64,000 nucleotides of DNA from Kineosporia babensis (GCF_021129305.1 NZ_JAJOMB010000002.1:611348-675347), one strand, 5' to 3'. Shown: positions 36,320 through 45,245, numbered from the stretch's first letter. Program-made: numbers and translations. Notes: generated by a model not told the origin, from the sequence alone.

Positions 36320-38056
36320 ATGACCACTTCGGAATCCGCAGAACCGTACGTCGACGCCGGCGAGGCGGTCGACCAGGGCCGTCTCAGCGGCAAGGTCGCG
36401 GGCGGGGACGTCGCCCCGCCGGTCACCGAGAACCTCACCTTCGAGCGGATCGTGGACGCCCGTTCGGAACCGCAGAACTGGCTCACCTACTACGGCACCT
36501 ACGACGGGCAGCGGTTCAGCTCGCTGGACCAGATCAACACCGAGAACATCAAGCGCATCGGCCCGGCGTGGATCTTCCAGGCCGGGGTCAGCGGGATCAT
36601 CGCCGGCACCTCGACGTACTCGTTCGAGGCCACCCCGCTGGTGGTGGACGGCATCATGTTCCTCTCCGGCTGGGACGGCTGGGTCTGGGCGCTGAATGCC
36701 GCTACCGGGGTGGAGATCTGGCGCTACAAGCACGCGGTGCCGTTCGACGTGTCGCTGTGCTGCGGCAACGTCAACCGCGGGGTCGCGGTGGCCAAGGGCA
36801 AGGTCTTCTTCGTCACCGCCAACGCGCACGTGCTCGCTCTGGACGCCACCACCGGCAAGCGGGTCTGGGACAAGACGTACGGCGACGTGCGGGCCGGCGA
36901 GAGCGGCACGATGGCTCCGATCGTGGTGAAGAACAACGTGATCGTGGGCAGTTCGGGCGGTGAGTTCGGGGTGCGCGGTCATCTCGATGCGTTCGACCTC
37001 GAGACCGGGGAACACCAGTGGCGCTGCTACATGGTGCCCAAGCCCGGTGAGCCCGGTTCAGAGACCTGGCCGGCCGACGGCGAGGCCTGGCAGCGCGGTG
37101 GCGGGAACTGCTGGCTGACCGGCACTTACGACGTGGAGCAGAACCTGCTGATCTGGGGTACCGGCAACCCGGCCCCCGACTTCGACGGGGAGGTGCGCGA
37201 GGGCGACAACCTCTACACCGACAGCCTGGTCGCGGTCGACGCCGACACCGGTCAGATCCGCTGGCACTACCAGTGCACCCCGCACGACGTGTGGGACTAC
37301 GACAGCATGAGCGAGTGCATCCTGTTCGAGAAGGACGGCCGCAAGCTGCTGGCCCACTTCGACAAGAACGGGTACATGTTCGTGCTCGACCGCACCAACG
37401 GTGAACGGGTCTCGATCACCCCGTTCGTCGACCGGATCACCTGGGGAGCGATCACCCGCGACGGGCAGGTCGTGCCCAAGGTGTACCCGGAGGCCGAGGG
37501 GGTCGCCGTGCACTTCTACCCGGGCCCGGCCGGCGCCAAGGAGTGGACGCACGCGGCCTACAGTCCCAAGACGGAACTGTTCTACGTACCGATCCAGGAC
37601 GTCGGAGCCACCGCTGCCCGCCGCCGTCGCGAGTTCAAGGAAGGCATCCCGTACTGGGGCGCCGGCGTCGCGGTCGACATCGAAGAAGCCGTGGGGTACC
37701 TCAGTGCCTTCGACGCCAACGGCGAAGAGAAGTGGCGCTGGCGCAACGAACTGCCGATGTGTGCCTCGGTGCTGGCCACCGGGGGAGACCTGGTGTTCGC
37801 CGGGGAGCCGTCGGGCGAGTTCAACGCTTACGACGCCCGCACCGGGGAACTGCTCTGGCAGTTCCAGTGCGGCAGCGGCCATCACAGCAGCCCGGTCACG
37901 TACTCGGTGGACGGTCGGCAGTACATCGCCGTGCCGGTCGGCTGGGGCGGCTGGGCGGAAGGTTTCCTGCCCGGGATGCTCGGTGCCGGTCACGGCAGCG
38001 CGCTGATCGTTTTCGCCCTGCCCGAGGACACCCCCGGCCGCGGCGACGACGACTGA
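36320..38056 (+). CDS. PQQ-dependent alcohol dehydrogenase with lanthanide-type active site
   Basis: 578-aa eight-bladed propeller quinoprotein. Adjacent Cys147-Cys148 (SLCCGNVN) forms the strained disulfide of this family, and repeated tryptophan-docking motifs (W-x-W-R, GAGVAVDIEEAVG) are present. The catalytic Asp326 lies in HDVWDYDSMS; two residues on, Asp328 marks the lanthanide-binding Asp-x-Asp pattern of XoxF and PedH-type enzymes. It oxidises alcohols with PQQ as cofactor. No signal peptide is seen at the N-terminus (MTTSESAEPYVDAGEAV), so it may be cytoplasmic or exported unusually. Coupled to the pqq operon. Confidence 0.9.
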   Translation: MTTSESAEPYVDAGEAVDQGRLSGKVAGGDVAPPVTENLTFERIVDARSEPQNWLTYYGTYDGQRFSSLDQINTENIKRIGPAWIFQAGVSGIIAGTSTYSFEATPLVVDGIMFLSGWDGWVWALNAATGVEIWRYKHAVPFDVSLCCGNVNRGVAVAKGKVFFVTANAHVLALDATTGKRVWDKTYGDVRAGESGTMAPIVVKNNVIVGSSGGEFGVRGHLDAFDLETGEHQWRCYMVPKPGEPGSETWPADGEAWQRGGGNCWLTGTYDVEQNLLIWGTGNPAPDFDGEVREGDNLYTDSLVAVDADTGQIRWHYQCTPHDVWDYDSMSECILFEKDGRKLLAHFDKNGYMFVLDRTNGERVSITPFVDRITWGAITRDGQVVPKVYPEAEGVAVHFYPGPAGAKEWTHAAYSPKTELFYVPIQDVGATAARRRREFKEGIPYWGAGVAVDIEEAVGYLSAFDANGEEKWRWRNELPMCASVLATGGDLVFAGEPSGEFNAYDARTGELLWQFQCGSGHHSSPVTYSVDGRQYIAVPVGWGGWAEGFLPGMLGAGHGSALIVFALPEDTPGRGDDD

Positions 38057-38075
38057 TCTGAGAGGAGGTGCAGCC

Positions 38076-38171
38076 ATGGAATCCCGTTACGAGGAGTGGG
38101 AGACGCCTGCGTTCGACGAGATCGCCGTCGCCCCTGAGGTGACGATGTACATCGCCCAGCTCGACGACTGA
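38076..38171 (+). CDS. pqqA: PQQ precursor peptide
   Basis: 31 aa, too short for most ORF listings. Glu21 and Tyr25 in EVTMYIAQLDD are the pair cross-linked by PqqE to build the quinone. The AGGAGG ribosome site is 6 nt before the ATG. It lies between the dehydrogenase stop and pqqB. Confidence 0.9.
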   Translation: MESRYEEWETPAFDEIAVAPEVTMYIAQLDD

Positions 38172-38207
38172 GAGAACTGAGATAACCCGAGGAGGGGTGG
38201 TTCACGG

Positions 38208-39083
38208 ATGTGGGTACGGGTACTCGGCTCCGCAGCCGGCGGCGGTTCGCCGCAGTGGAACTGTGGTTGCGAGGTCTGTGTGAACGTACGCTCCGGGGCC
38301 GCCCCTCCCCGCACTCAATCGTCGATTGTTGTCAGCCCCGATCGGCAGCGCTGGTTCCTGTTCAACGCCTCACCGGACGTGCTCACCCAGTTCGCGTCCT
38401 TCCCACCGCTGCAACCGCGCAGCGCCCGGGAATCCCCGGTGGAGGCGGTCTTTCTGACCGATGCCGAGCTCGACCACACGATGGGACTGCTGCTCCTGCG
38501 GGAGGCCGAGTCGATCCGGCTGCACGCCACTCCCGCGGTGCACAAGACCCTGTGCGACGGTTCCGGCCTGCTGACCTTGCTGGAACGTTACTGCCAGGTC
38601 GAATGGACGCCGGTGGTCGCCGGAGCGGTTCAGAGCCTCACCGAAGGGCTCACCTGCAGTGCTTTTGAAGTGGAGACGAGCAAACGTGACCGTTTCGGGG
38701 TGGGGGCCGGGCCCGGGCGGGTCGTGGGCTACCGACTGCACGACGCGAACACCGGAGGAACCCTGGTGTACCTGCCCGGCGTTCAGCAGCTCACCCCGCA
38801 GATCCGGGAGCAGATCGAAAGCTGCACCTGCCTGCTGATCGACGGAACCTGCTTCCGTGACGACGAACTGGTGCGGCTCGGTCTGGCCGCCAAGACGTCC
38901 CGGCAGATGGGGCACACCCCGGTGGAGGAGAACCTCGACCTGCTCGGCCGCAGATCGGGGCGGACCGTCTTCGTGCACCTGAACAACACCAACCCGATCC
39001 TGCTCGAAGGCACACCGGAAAGGCTTGCGGTGGAGCAGAACAGGCTGGAAGTGGCCGTGGACGGACTCGAGATGGAGGTCTGA
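38208..39083 (+). CDS. pqqB: PqqB metallo-hydrolase-fold protein
   Basis: 291 aa of the metallo-beta-lactamase fold. The opening LGSAAGGGSPQWNCGCEVC carries the cysteine cluster (Cys19, Cys21, Cys24) seen in PqqB; LTDAELDHTMGLLLL contributes histidine ligands, and GHTPVEENLD/FVHLNNTNP are conserved. PqqB hydroxylates the cross-linked intermediate in PQQ synthesis. GTG/ATG start at 38208; stop 3 nt before pqqC. Confidence 0.95.
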   Translation: MWVRVLGSAAGGGSPQWNCGCEVCVNVRSGAAPPRTQSSIVVSPDRQRWFLFNASPDVLTQFASFPPLQPRSARESPVEAVFLTDAELDHTMGLLLLREAESIRLHATPAVHKTLCDGSGLLTLLERYCQVEWTPVVAGAVQSLTEGLTCSAFEVETSKRDRFGVGAGPGRVVGYRLHDANTGGTLVYLPGVQQLTPQIREQIESCTCLLIDGTCFRDDELVRLGLAAKTSRQMGHTPVEENLDLLGRRSGRTVFVHLNNTNPILLEGTPERLAVEQNRLEVAVDGLEMEV

Positions 39084-39086
39084 ACG

Positions 39087-39812
39087 ATGCCCCAGACGAC
39101 CCAGGAGACTCAGGTGACTCAGATGGCCCAGCCGGCCGGCGACACCGAGTTCGTCGCCCGGCTGCGTGCCCACTCGAGGAAGTACCACGACCAGCACCCG
39201 TTCCACGTGAGAATGAACGCCGGTGAGCTGAGCCCGCAGCAGTTGCGTGGCTGGATCGCGAACCGCTTCTACTACCAGGAGATCATCCCGCGTAAGGACG
39301 GCGCGATCCTGTCCAACTGCCCCGATCCGGAGGTGCGGCGCCGCTGGATCCGCCGGATCACCGATCACGACGGCACCGCCGAGGGCGAGGGCGGGATCGA
39401 GGCCTGGCTGCGGCTCGGCGAGGCGGCCGGACTGAACCGCGAGGAGTTGCTCGACCATCGGCATCTGGTGCCCGGTGCGCGCTTCGCGGTCGAGGCGTAC
39501 CTGACCTTCACCCGCACCCGTCCGTGGGTGGAATCGGTGGCCTCCTCACTGACCGAACTCTTCGCCCCCGATCTGATGGCCGAGCGACTGGCGGCGTTCG
39601 AGCGGCACTACACCTGGATCGATCCGGCCGGCCTGGCCTACTTCCGGGCCCGCCTGGAACAGGCACCCCGCGACAGCGAGCACGCCCTGGAAGTGGTCAC
39701 CCAATACTGTCTTTCCACCGAGTCGCAAGCTGCGGCGATCGATGCGCTCTCGTTCAAGTGCGACGTGCTGTGGAGCCTGATGGACGCGATCGACCGGGCG
39801 TGCCCACAGTGA
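39087..39812 (+). CDS. pqqC: Pyrroloquinoline-quinone synthase
   Basis: 241 aa, all-helical, cofactorless oxidase that closes the final ring of PQQ using oxygen and releases hydrogen peroxide. Conserved YHDQHPFHVRMNAGEL, IANRFYYQEIIPRKDGAILSNCPD and RHYTWIDPAGLAYFRARL are present. A Gln-rich N-terminal leader (TTQETQVTQ) precedes the fold. Stop overlaps pqqD (GTGA). Confidence 0.95.
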   Translation: MPQTTQETQVTQMAQPAGDTEFVARLRAHSRKYHDQHPFHVRMNAGELSPQQLRGWIANRFYYQEIIPRKDGAILSNCPDPEVRRRWIRRITDHDGTAEGEGGIEAWLRLGEAAGLNREELLDHRHLVPGARFAVEAYLTFTRTRPWVESVASSLTELFAPDLMAERLAAFERHYTWIDPAGLAYFRARLEQAPRDSEHALEVVTQYCLSTESQAAAIDALSFKCDVLWSLMDAIDRACPQ

Positions 39813-40087
39813 ACAGCCTAGAGGTGAGTACCCGCCCGCGGCTGGCCCGCCACGTCCGCCTGACCTACTCGGTGGCCCGCAAACGTCCCGTGTTGTTGCT
39901 CCCCGAGACCGTGGTCGTGCTCAACGAGACCGGCGCGGCCATCCTGAAGCTTTGCGACGGGCAGCGCACGGTCCCGGAGATCGTGGCCGAACTGAGGGCT
40001 CGCTACCGCGAGGTGCCTACCGACGAGGTGCAGCGATTCCTGGCCGGCCTGGCCGCCCGTCGTTGCGTGGAGCTGCCCGATGGATAG
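39809..40087 (+). CDS. pqqD: PQQ biosynthesis peptide chaperone
   Basis: 92 aa, the usual PqqD size. Contains RKRPVLLLPETVVVLNETGAAIL and the RYREVPTDEVQRFLAGL helix of the RRE fold, which presents PqqA to PqqE. The GTG start overlaps the pqqC stop by 4 nt and the stop overlaps the pqqE start by 8 nt. Confidence 0.95.
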   Translation: MNSLEVSTRPRLARHVRLTYSVARKRPVLLLPETVVVLNETGAAILKLCDGQRTVPEIVAELRARYREVPTDEVQRFLAGLAARRCVELPDG

Positions 40088-41156
40088 TCCGTTCGGGCTC
40101 CTGGCCGAGCTCACCTACCGCTGCCCGCTGTCCTGCGCCTACTGCTCGAACCCGATCAACATGGCCTCGTACACCGACGAACTCAGCACCGACGAGTGGA
40201 GGCGAACCCTCGCCGAGGCAGCCGAACTCGGGGTTCTGCAGGCTCACCTGTCGGGAGGCGAGCCCTTGCTGCGCCGCGATCTGGTCGAGATCGTCGATCA
40301 GGCAGCTGGTCTGGGGCTGTACACGAACCTGGTCACCAGCGCGATCGGCTTCTCCCGCCGGACCGCTGAGCGTTTGCGGGAAGCCGGGCTGGACCACGTG
40401 CAGGTCAGCATCCAGGCTGATGCCCCGGTGCTGTCCGACCGGATCGCCGGCATCCCGTCGTTCCAGCGCAAGATCGACGCGATGCGGCTGGTGAAGGAAC
40501 TGGGCTGGCCGCTGACGGTGAACGTGGTGCTGCACCGGCGCAACATCGACCGGATCGCAGACGTGCTGCGGCTGGCCGAGGAGGTCGGAGCCGATCGGGT
40601 GGAACTGGCCAACACCCAGTACTACGGCTGGGCCTGGAAGAACCGGGACGCCCTGCTGCCCAGCCGGGAACAGCTGGCCCAGGCCGAGGCGGTGGTGCGC
40701 GAGGCCCGAGAACGATTGTCCATGGATGTGCTGTACGTGATCCCCGACTACTACAGCAAGTACCCCAAGCCCTGCATGGGTGGCTGGGCGTCCCGGCAAC
40801 TGACGGTCGCCCCCAACGGCGAGGTGCTGCCGTGCCCGGCCGCTCAGTCGTTACCGCTGCCGAAAGCCAGCATCCGGGAGCAGGAACTCGCCGAGATCTG
40901 GACCGATTCCCCGGTGATGAATGCCTTCCGGGGCACGGACTGGATGCCGGACCCGTGCCGCAGTTGCGACCGGCAGGAGCTGGATTTCGGCGGTTGCCGA
41001 TGCCAGGCCTTCCAGCTCACCGGCGATGCCTCGCGCACCGATCCGGTGTGCCACCTGTCCGGCGACCACGAGGTGGTGGCCGCCGCGGTAGCAGCAGCTC
41101 AGCAACCGGTGAGTCTGCAGCTCACCCCCCGACCGCACAGACCGCAACAGGCTTGA
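40080..41156 (+). CDS. pqqE: PqqA cross-linking radical SAM enzyme
   Basis: 358 aa. CxxxCxxC cluster at Cys15, Cys19, Cys22 (RCPLSCAYC); SPASM-type C-terminal cysteines include PCRSCDRQELDFGGCRC. It joins the Glu and Tyr side chains of PqqA by SAM radical chemistry, with PqqD bringing the peptide. Order pqqA-B-C-D-E is complete; no pqqF/G protease gene is seen in the window. Confidence 0.95.
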   Translation: MDSPFGLLAELTYRCPLSCAYCSNPINMASYTDELSTDEWRRTLAEAAELGVLQAHLSGGEPLLRRDLVEIVDQAAGLGLYTNLVTSAIGFSRRTAERLREAGLDHVQVSIQADAPVLSDRIAGIPSFQRKIDAMRLVKELGWPLTVNVVLHRRNIDRIADVLRLAEEVGADRVELANTQYYGWAWKNRDALLPSREQLAQAEAVVREARERLSMDVLYVIPDYYSKYPKPCMGGWASRQLTVAPNGEVLPCPAAQSLPLPKASIREQELAEIWTDSPVMNAFRGTDWMPDPCRSCDRQELDFGGCRCQAFQLTGDASRTDPVCHLSGDHEVVAAAVAAAQQPVSLQLTPRPHRPQQA

Positions 41157-41184
41157 TCCACGGGCGCAAGGAGGCACCTGCGGC

Positions 41185-42246
41185 ATGATCTCGATTCTCT
41201 TCTTCCTAGTGGGCGCGGCCCTACTGGTCTACTGCGCCGAGAAACTCGTGTTCTACCTGGTCGGAGCGGCCGCCGGACTGCACATCTCGGTGTTCCTGCT
41301 GGCGATCGTGTTCACCGGGATCGAGTTCGACGACGTCGCCCTCGGGGTAGCGCTGAACCTGGAAGACCTCGACGGGGTGGCTTTGGGCACGGTCTTCGGC
41401 ACGGCGATCTCGATGACCGGAATCGTGCTCGCCCTGGCCGCGATCATCAAACCCACCCGGGTGAACATCCCGCGCAGCTACGTCACCATCTTCGCCCTGT
41501 CACCGCTGGCGATGCTGCCCTTCGTGCTGACCGGCCCGTTGACCACCAGCGACGGCGTGCTGCTGGTGCTGCTGTTCGCCGGGTTCATCACCTACGTGGC
41601 CGCGTGCGAGTTGCGCAGCACCACGCCGGTGTTCCGCAACGCCGAGATCCTGGAGCAGATGGAAGTCTCCACTGCCGGTACCGCCGGCTCAGCAACCTCG
41701 GCGACCACACCGTCCGTTGGTACTGCAGTTGCCGAACGCCCCACCGACCTGCCCCCGTTCCCGGTGAACCAACCCCGGCTGGCCGGGATCGGCCTCGCCC
41801 TGCTGGCCCTGGTCGGGCTGGTGGCCGCAGCAACCCTGACCAGCGAGGGCATCGAAGGCATCCTCGACGACTTCTCCATCGAGGGAACGCTGTTCGGCGC
41901 CACCATCGCCACCCTGGTGCTGACCTTGGAGGACATCTTCCTCACGGTGGGGCCCAACCGCCGTGGCGTGTCGGAGATCGGCATCGGCAACGTGATCGGC
42001 AGCGTGGTCTTCGGCGTCACCGCCAAGCTGGGCATCATCCTGCTGACCGGCGGCAGCATCGAGATCGGCGACGACGTCCTGGCCTGGCACCTGCCCGTCC
42101 TGATCGTGATGACCGGCCTCGCCGCCTACTTCATCTCCACCGGACGCCTTCGCCGCCACCACGGATTCGTGTTGCTGGCGCTCTACCTCGTCTACTGGGT
42201 GGTCAGCTACACGGTGCTAGGGGAGGCCCCGCTGGAAATGGACTAG
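41185..42246 (+). CDS. CaCA-family cation exchanger-like membrane protein
   Basis: 353 aa, about ten transmembrane helices in two halves around a hydrophilic loop (residues about 165-190). The alpha repeats read FTGIEFDDVALGVALN and ATLVLTLEDIFLTVGPNRRG with conserved acidic residues, like sodium-calcium exchangers but without the usual GTSxPE. It follows pqqE by 28 bp on the same strand. Substrate unknown; calcium or lanthanide handling for the PQQ enzyme is an inference. The stop overlaps the convergent lipoprotein stop by 4 nt (CTAG). Confidence 0.75.
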   Translation: MISILFFLVGAALLVYCAEKLVFYLVGAAAGLHISVFLLAIVFTGIEFDDVALGVALNLEDLDGVALGTVFGTAISMTGIVLALAAIIKPTRVNIPRSYVTIFALSPLAMLPFVLTGPLTTSDGVLLVLLFAGFITYVAACELRSTTPVFRNAEILEQMEVSTAGTAGSATSATTPSVGTAVAERPTDLPPFPVNQPRLAGIGLALLALVGLVAAATLTSEGIEGILDDFSIEGTLFGATIATLVLTLEDIFLTVGPNRRGVSEIGIGNVIGSVVFGVTAKLGIILLTGGSIEIGDDVLAWHLPVLIVMTGLAAYFISTGRLRRHHGFVLLALYLVYWVVSYTVLGEAPLEMD

Positions 42247-43178
42247 ATCAGGCCCTTCTCCTGCAGCCAGGACTCGGCGACCTCCTCCGGATCCTCACCC
42301 TCCGCGTCCACCCGCGTGTTCAGCTCGGTCATCGTGGCATCGTCGAGCTGGGCGGTGACCGAGTTGATGTAGTCGGCGATCTTCGGGTGCTGGTCCAGGG
42401 TCTCCTGACGCAGGGTGAGGGCCGCGCTGTAGCTGGGGAACAGGTAGCGGTCGTCGGTGAGCACCTTCAGGCCGAGGGCGCTGATCCGGCCGTCGGTGGC
42501 GAACACCTCGCCGAACGTGCAGGTCTGGCCCTTGGCCACCTCGCTGGAGATCACCTCGCCCTCGAGTGTCTTCACCTTGTCCTGGTCCACCCGGATGCCG
42601 TAGGCCTCGGTCATCCCGGTAAAACCGTCCTTGCGAGCCGAGAACTCGGCGTCGATACAGAAGCTGATCCCGGCGGACTTGGACTTGGACAGCTTGGCCA
42701 GGTCGGTCAGCGACTCCAGCCGTAGCTCCTTGGCCTTGTCCCCGGCCACCGCGATGGCGTAGCTGTTGTTCACCGGGGCGCCGTCCAGCCAGGCGATGCC
42801 CTCGGCCGCATCGGCCACCTTCATCTCCTGGTACTGCTGCACCGGATCGGCGATGGCCTGGGCGTTGCCGCGGTACGAAACCCAGGCAGCGCCGGTGTAT
42901 TCCCAGTACATGTCCACTGCACCGCTGGTCAGTGCGGCGCGAGCGTCCTTCGGGTTCTCGGTCTCGTCGACGATCGTGGCGCCGTGCGCGGACAGCACCG
43001 CGGCGGTCATCTTGCCCAGCAGAATGTTCTCGGTGGTGCCCTTGCTGGCAACCGTAAAAGTGGCGCCCTCGAAAGGAAGTCGGGGGGACACCGCGTCCGG
43101 GTCCTCCTTACCGGCGCAGGCGGTCAGCGCGACAACGGTGGTCAGCACGGCGAAGAAGCTGCACGTTTCCCGTTTCAT
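42243..43178 (-). CDS. Glycine betaine-type (OpuAC/ProX) substrate-binding lipoprotein
   Basis: 311 aa. Lipobox LTACAG (Cys21) after a short signal. Domain hallmarks: FTVASKGTTENILLGKM, DMYWEYTGAAW, and ATDGRISALGLKVLTDDRYLFPSY. It binds compatible solutes or quaternary amines outside the membrane. No ATPase or permease gene is adjacent, so it is a solo binding protein here. Confidence 0.88.
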   Translation of the reverse strand: MKRETCSFFAVLTTVVALTACAGKEDPDAVSPRLPFEGATFTVASKGTTENILLGKMTAAVLSAHGATIVDETENPKDARAALTSGAVDMYWEYTGAAWVSYRGNAQAIADPVQQYQEMKVADAAEGIAWLDGAPVNNSYAIAVAGDKAKELRLESLTDLAKLSKSKSAGISFCIDAEFSARKDGFTGMTEAYGIRVDQDKVKTLEGEVISSEVAKGQTCTFGEVFATDGRISALGLKVLTDDRYLFPSYSAALTLRQETLDQHPKIADYINSVTAQLDDATMTELNTRVDAEGEDPEEVAESWLQEKGLI

Positions 43179-43273
43179 CTGGCTCCCTCGGTAGACAGGA
43201 CCAGGTTACTTTCGGGTACCGCAGGTGGCAGCAGGGCAACGATGACTGCCCGTTCGGGCGGACAAAATGCAAA

Positions 43274-43306
43274 GACCTGCCCGGCGCCGAAAGCGCCGGA
43301 CAGGTC
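43274..43306 (-). terminator. Terminator of RTX protein 1
   Basis: Arms 43274-43287 and 43293-43306 pair over 14 bp (one G-T), with a CGAAA-type loop; on the minus strand the next bases are TTTGCATTTTG. Confidence 0.85.
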
Positions 43307-43316
43307 CTGGATGCAG

Positions 43317-44165
43317 TTACTGCTTCACGACGTTCTTGCCCGGCCCGCCGCGCAGCATGTCCTTGCCCCCACCGCCCCAGATCCAGTCGTTACCGTCACC
43401 GCCCCAGATCCGGTCGGCGCCACCCTGCCCCCACAACTGGTCGTCGCCGCTGTTGCCCCAGATGTCGTCGTCCCCGTCGCCGCCCCAGATCTTGTCGTTG
43501 CCGTCACCGCCGAGCAGCAACTGACGGCCGGCGTTGCCCCAGATCTGGTCGTCGTCCTTGCCGCCGTCGGCCCAGGTGTTCTTGCCCCACAACTTGATCT
43601 GGTCGTCGCCGTTACCACCCCAGACCTTGGCCCGGGGGCCGGCAGCGATCCAGTCGTCACCGCCCTGTCCGAGAACCTGCGTCCCGTCCAGGCCCTTGCT
43701 GGTGCTGTCCAGCCAGTCGGCGCCCGGGCCGAGCGCGATCTTGGCGAAGTACTTGGTCTGCTTCGTGCGGTTGTCGAACCAGACCTTGTCGTCGCCGTCC
43801 CCCAGCTTCATCGACAGTGCGGGGTAAGCCTTGGCCTCCGGGGCGGGGGTGACCACGCAGCGCACCTTGGTGCGGTCGTCCTTGTCCGGGTACACGCACC
43901 CGTCGCCGAGATCGATCCGGATCACGTCGTTGATCCGGTAGATCAGCTTGGTCTTGTCCTTGCTCCAGCTGGCCGAGGCGACAACCTCGTTCGCCACCCC
44001 GGCCGGCGCGATGTAGGCCAGCTGCGAGGAGGCCGCGGCGACGATCGCGCTCGAAGTGATCTGCTGATCGGCGTGCGCCGGGCTGCTCACCGCCAGTGGA
44101 GCCAGGCCGCAGGCCAGGATCGCGGCGGCGCCGAGCAGACGTCGCTGGGTGAAGTGCAGTGCCAT
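43317..44165 (-). CDS. Secreted RTX calcium-binding repeat protein 1
   Basis: 282 aa. Signal peptide RRLLGAAAILACGLAPLAVSSPAHA, a beta-rich N-terminal domain (with YPDKDDRTKVRCVV), then RTX nonapeptides (GGDGNDKIWGGDGDDDIWGN...) that fold into a calcium-dependent beta-roll. Tryptophan is unusually common in the repeats. No protease or lipase domain is seen. It resembles the next gene in the N-terminal domain, so the pair is probably a duplication. Confidence 0.9.
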   Translation of the reverse strand: MALHFTQRRLLGAAAILACGLAPLAVSSPAHADQQITSSAIVAAASSQLAYIAPAGVANEVVASASWSKDKTKLIYRINDVIRIDLGDGCVYPDKDDRTKVRCVVTPAPEAKAYPALSMKLGDGDDKVWFDNRTKQTKYFAKIALGPGADWLDSTSKGLDGTQVLGQGGDDWIAAGPRAKVWGGNGDDQIKLWGKNTWADGGKDDDQIWGNAGRQLLLGGDGNDKIWGGDGDDDIWGNSGDDQLWGQGGADRIWGGDGNDWIWGGGGKDMLRGGPGKNVVKQ

Positions 44166-44240
44166 GGTGAATCCCCCGTGAAAGATGTGACGCTTGGTGT
44201 TGCGAACGTCACGCTACGCCATGTTGCTGCAGTGACGTAG

Positions 44241-45065
44241 TCAGGGCTTGAGCAGGTCCTCGCCGGCGCCGCCGCCGAGCTTGTCCATGCCCTTACCGCC
44301 GTTGATGAAGTCGTCGCCGCTATTGCCGTAGATCGAGTCGACGCCCTGCTCGCCATACAGCTTGTCGTCGCCCCGCCCTCCGTAGAGCGTGTCGTTGCCG
44401 GCGCCGCCGTGGATCACATCGTCATCCGGCCCGCCGCGTAGGTACTGCGTGCCTACCCCGCCCCAGAGCTTGTCGTCGCCCTTGCCGCCGTCCAGGTCGC
44501 TGTAACTGCCGTTGGCGGTCAGAACGTCTGCCCCCTCGCCGCCCTGCACGGTGGCGACCGATCCGGTGGTGATCCGGTCCGGCCCGTTCTGCCCCCAGAC
44601 GAAGCTGCCGTCCTCCTTGATGGCTTTGCTGCTGTCCAGGGTGTCTTTTCCGTCGCCGAGCCGGAACTCGTTGAAGTAGAAGGCCTGTGACGTGTTGTTG
44701 TGGAACTCGACGTTGTCGTTCTTGTCCCGCAGGCTCATCGTCATGGTGGCGTACGGGTCCGGCTTGTCCACGGGTTGCACCACACAGCGCACGCTGGTGC
44801 GGTCGTCGTCGACCAGATGCTCGCAGCCGGCGCCCGGATCGATCGGCACCGAATCGTCGATCAGGTACACCAAGGCCCCGGCGTCGTTGCTCTCCACCGA
44901 GGCCACGATCTTGTTCACCTGTCCCGGGGCGGCGTTGTACGTCAGCTTCCAGCCTTCCGGGTTGACGCTCGCCGTCGCCTGTCCCGGGGCTGCCTGGGCG
45001 GGGTAGGCAAAAACGAGCGGGGTCAGGGCGAAAATCGACGCTGCACTGATCACAAGCGGACGCAT
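44241..45065 (-). CDS. Secreted RTX calcium-binding repeat protein 2
   Basis: 274 aa from ATG 45065, which has GGGAGG 8 nt before; the frame is open to 45095. Signal peptide LVISAASIFALTPLVFAYPAQA, N-terminal domain with HLVDDDRTSVRCVV aligned with protein 1, then RTX repeats (GGPDDDVIHGGAGNDTLYGGRGDDKLYGEQGVD). Likely a tandem paralogue of the previous gene, with different repeat composition. Confidence 0.9.
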   Translation of the reverse strand: MRPLVISAASIFALTPLVFAYPAQAAPGQATASVNPEGWKLTYNAAPGQVNKIVASVESNDAGALVYLIDDSVPIDPGAGCEHLVDDDRTSVRCVVQPVDKPDPYATMTMSLRDKNDNVEFHNNTSQAFYFNEFRLGDGKDTLDSSKAIKEDGSFVWGQNGPDRITTGSVATVQGGEGADVLTANGSYSDLDGGKGDDKLWGGVGTQYLRGGPDDDVIHGGAGNDTLYGGRGDDKLYGEQGVDSIYGNSGDDFINGGKGMDKLGGGAGEDLLKP

Positions 45066-45245
45066 GACCGGGCCTCCCGAGAAGAGATCACTCAAAGTGT
45101 GCGGCCGTCACGCTACGCCCAAGTCGGTGGTCCGGCAGGTCGTAGCGCCGCGAGTGTGGGCTAGCTCAGGTTGGCTCGGGGCACGAGCCAGGGCACGATG
45201 GCAGATGTGGCAGGGCGAGTGCGGACAAAAGGTAAAGAAGAGCCG

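Noticed and set aside
43317..45065. Repeat-rich DNA considered as CRISPR
   Set aside because: It encodes RTX nonapeptides in frame; no spacers.
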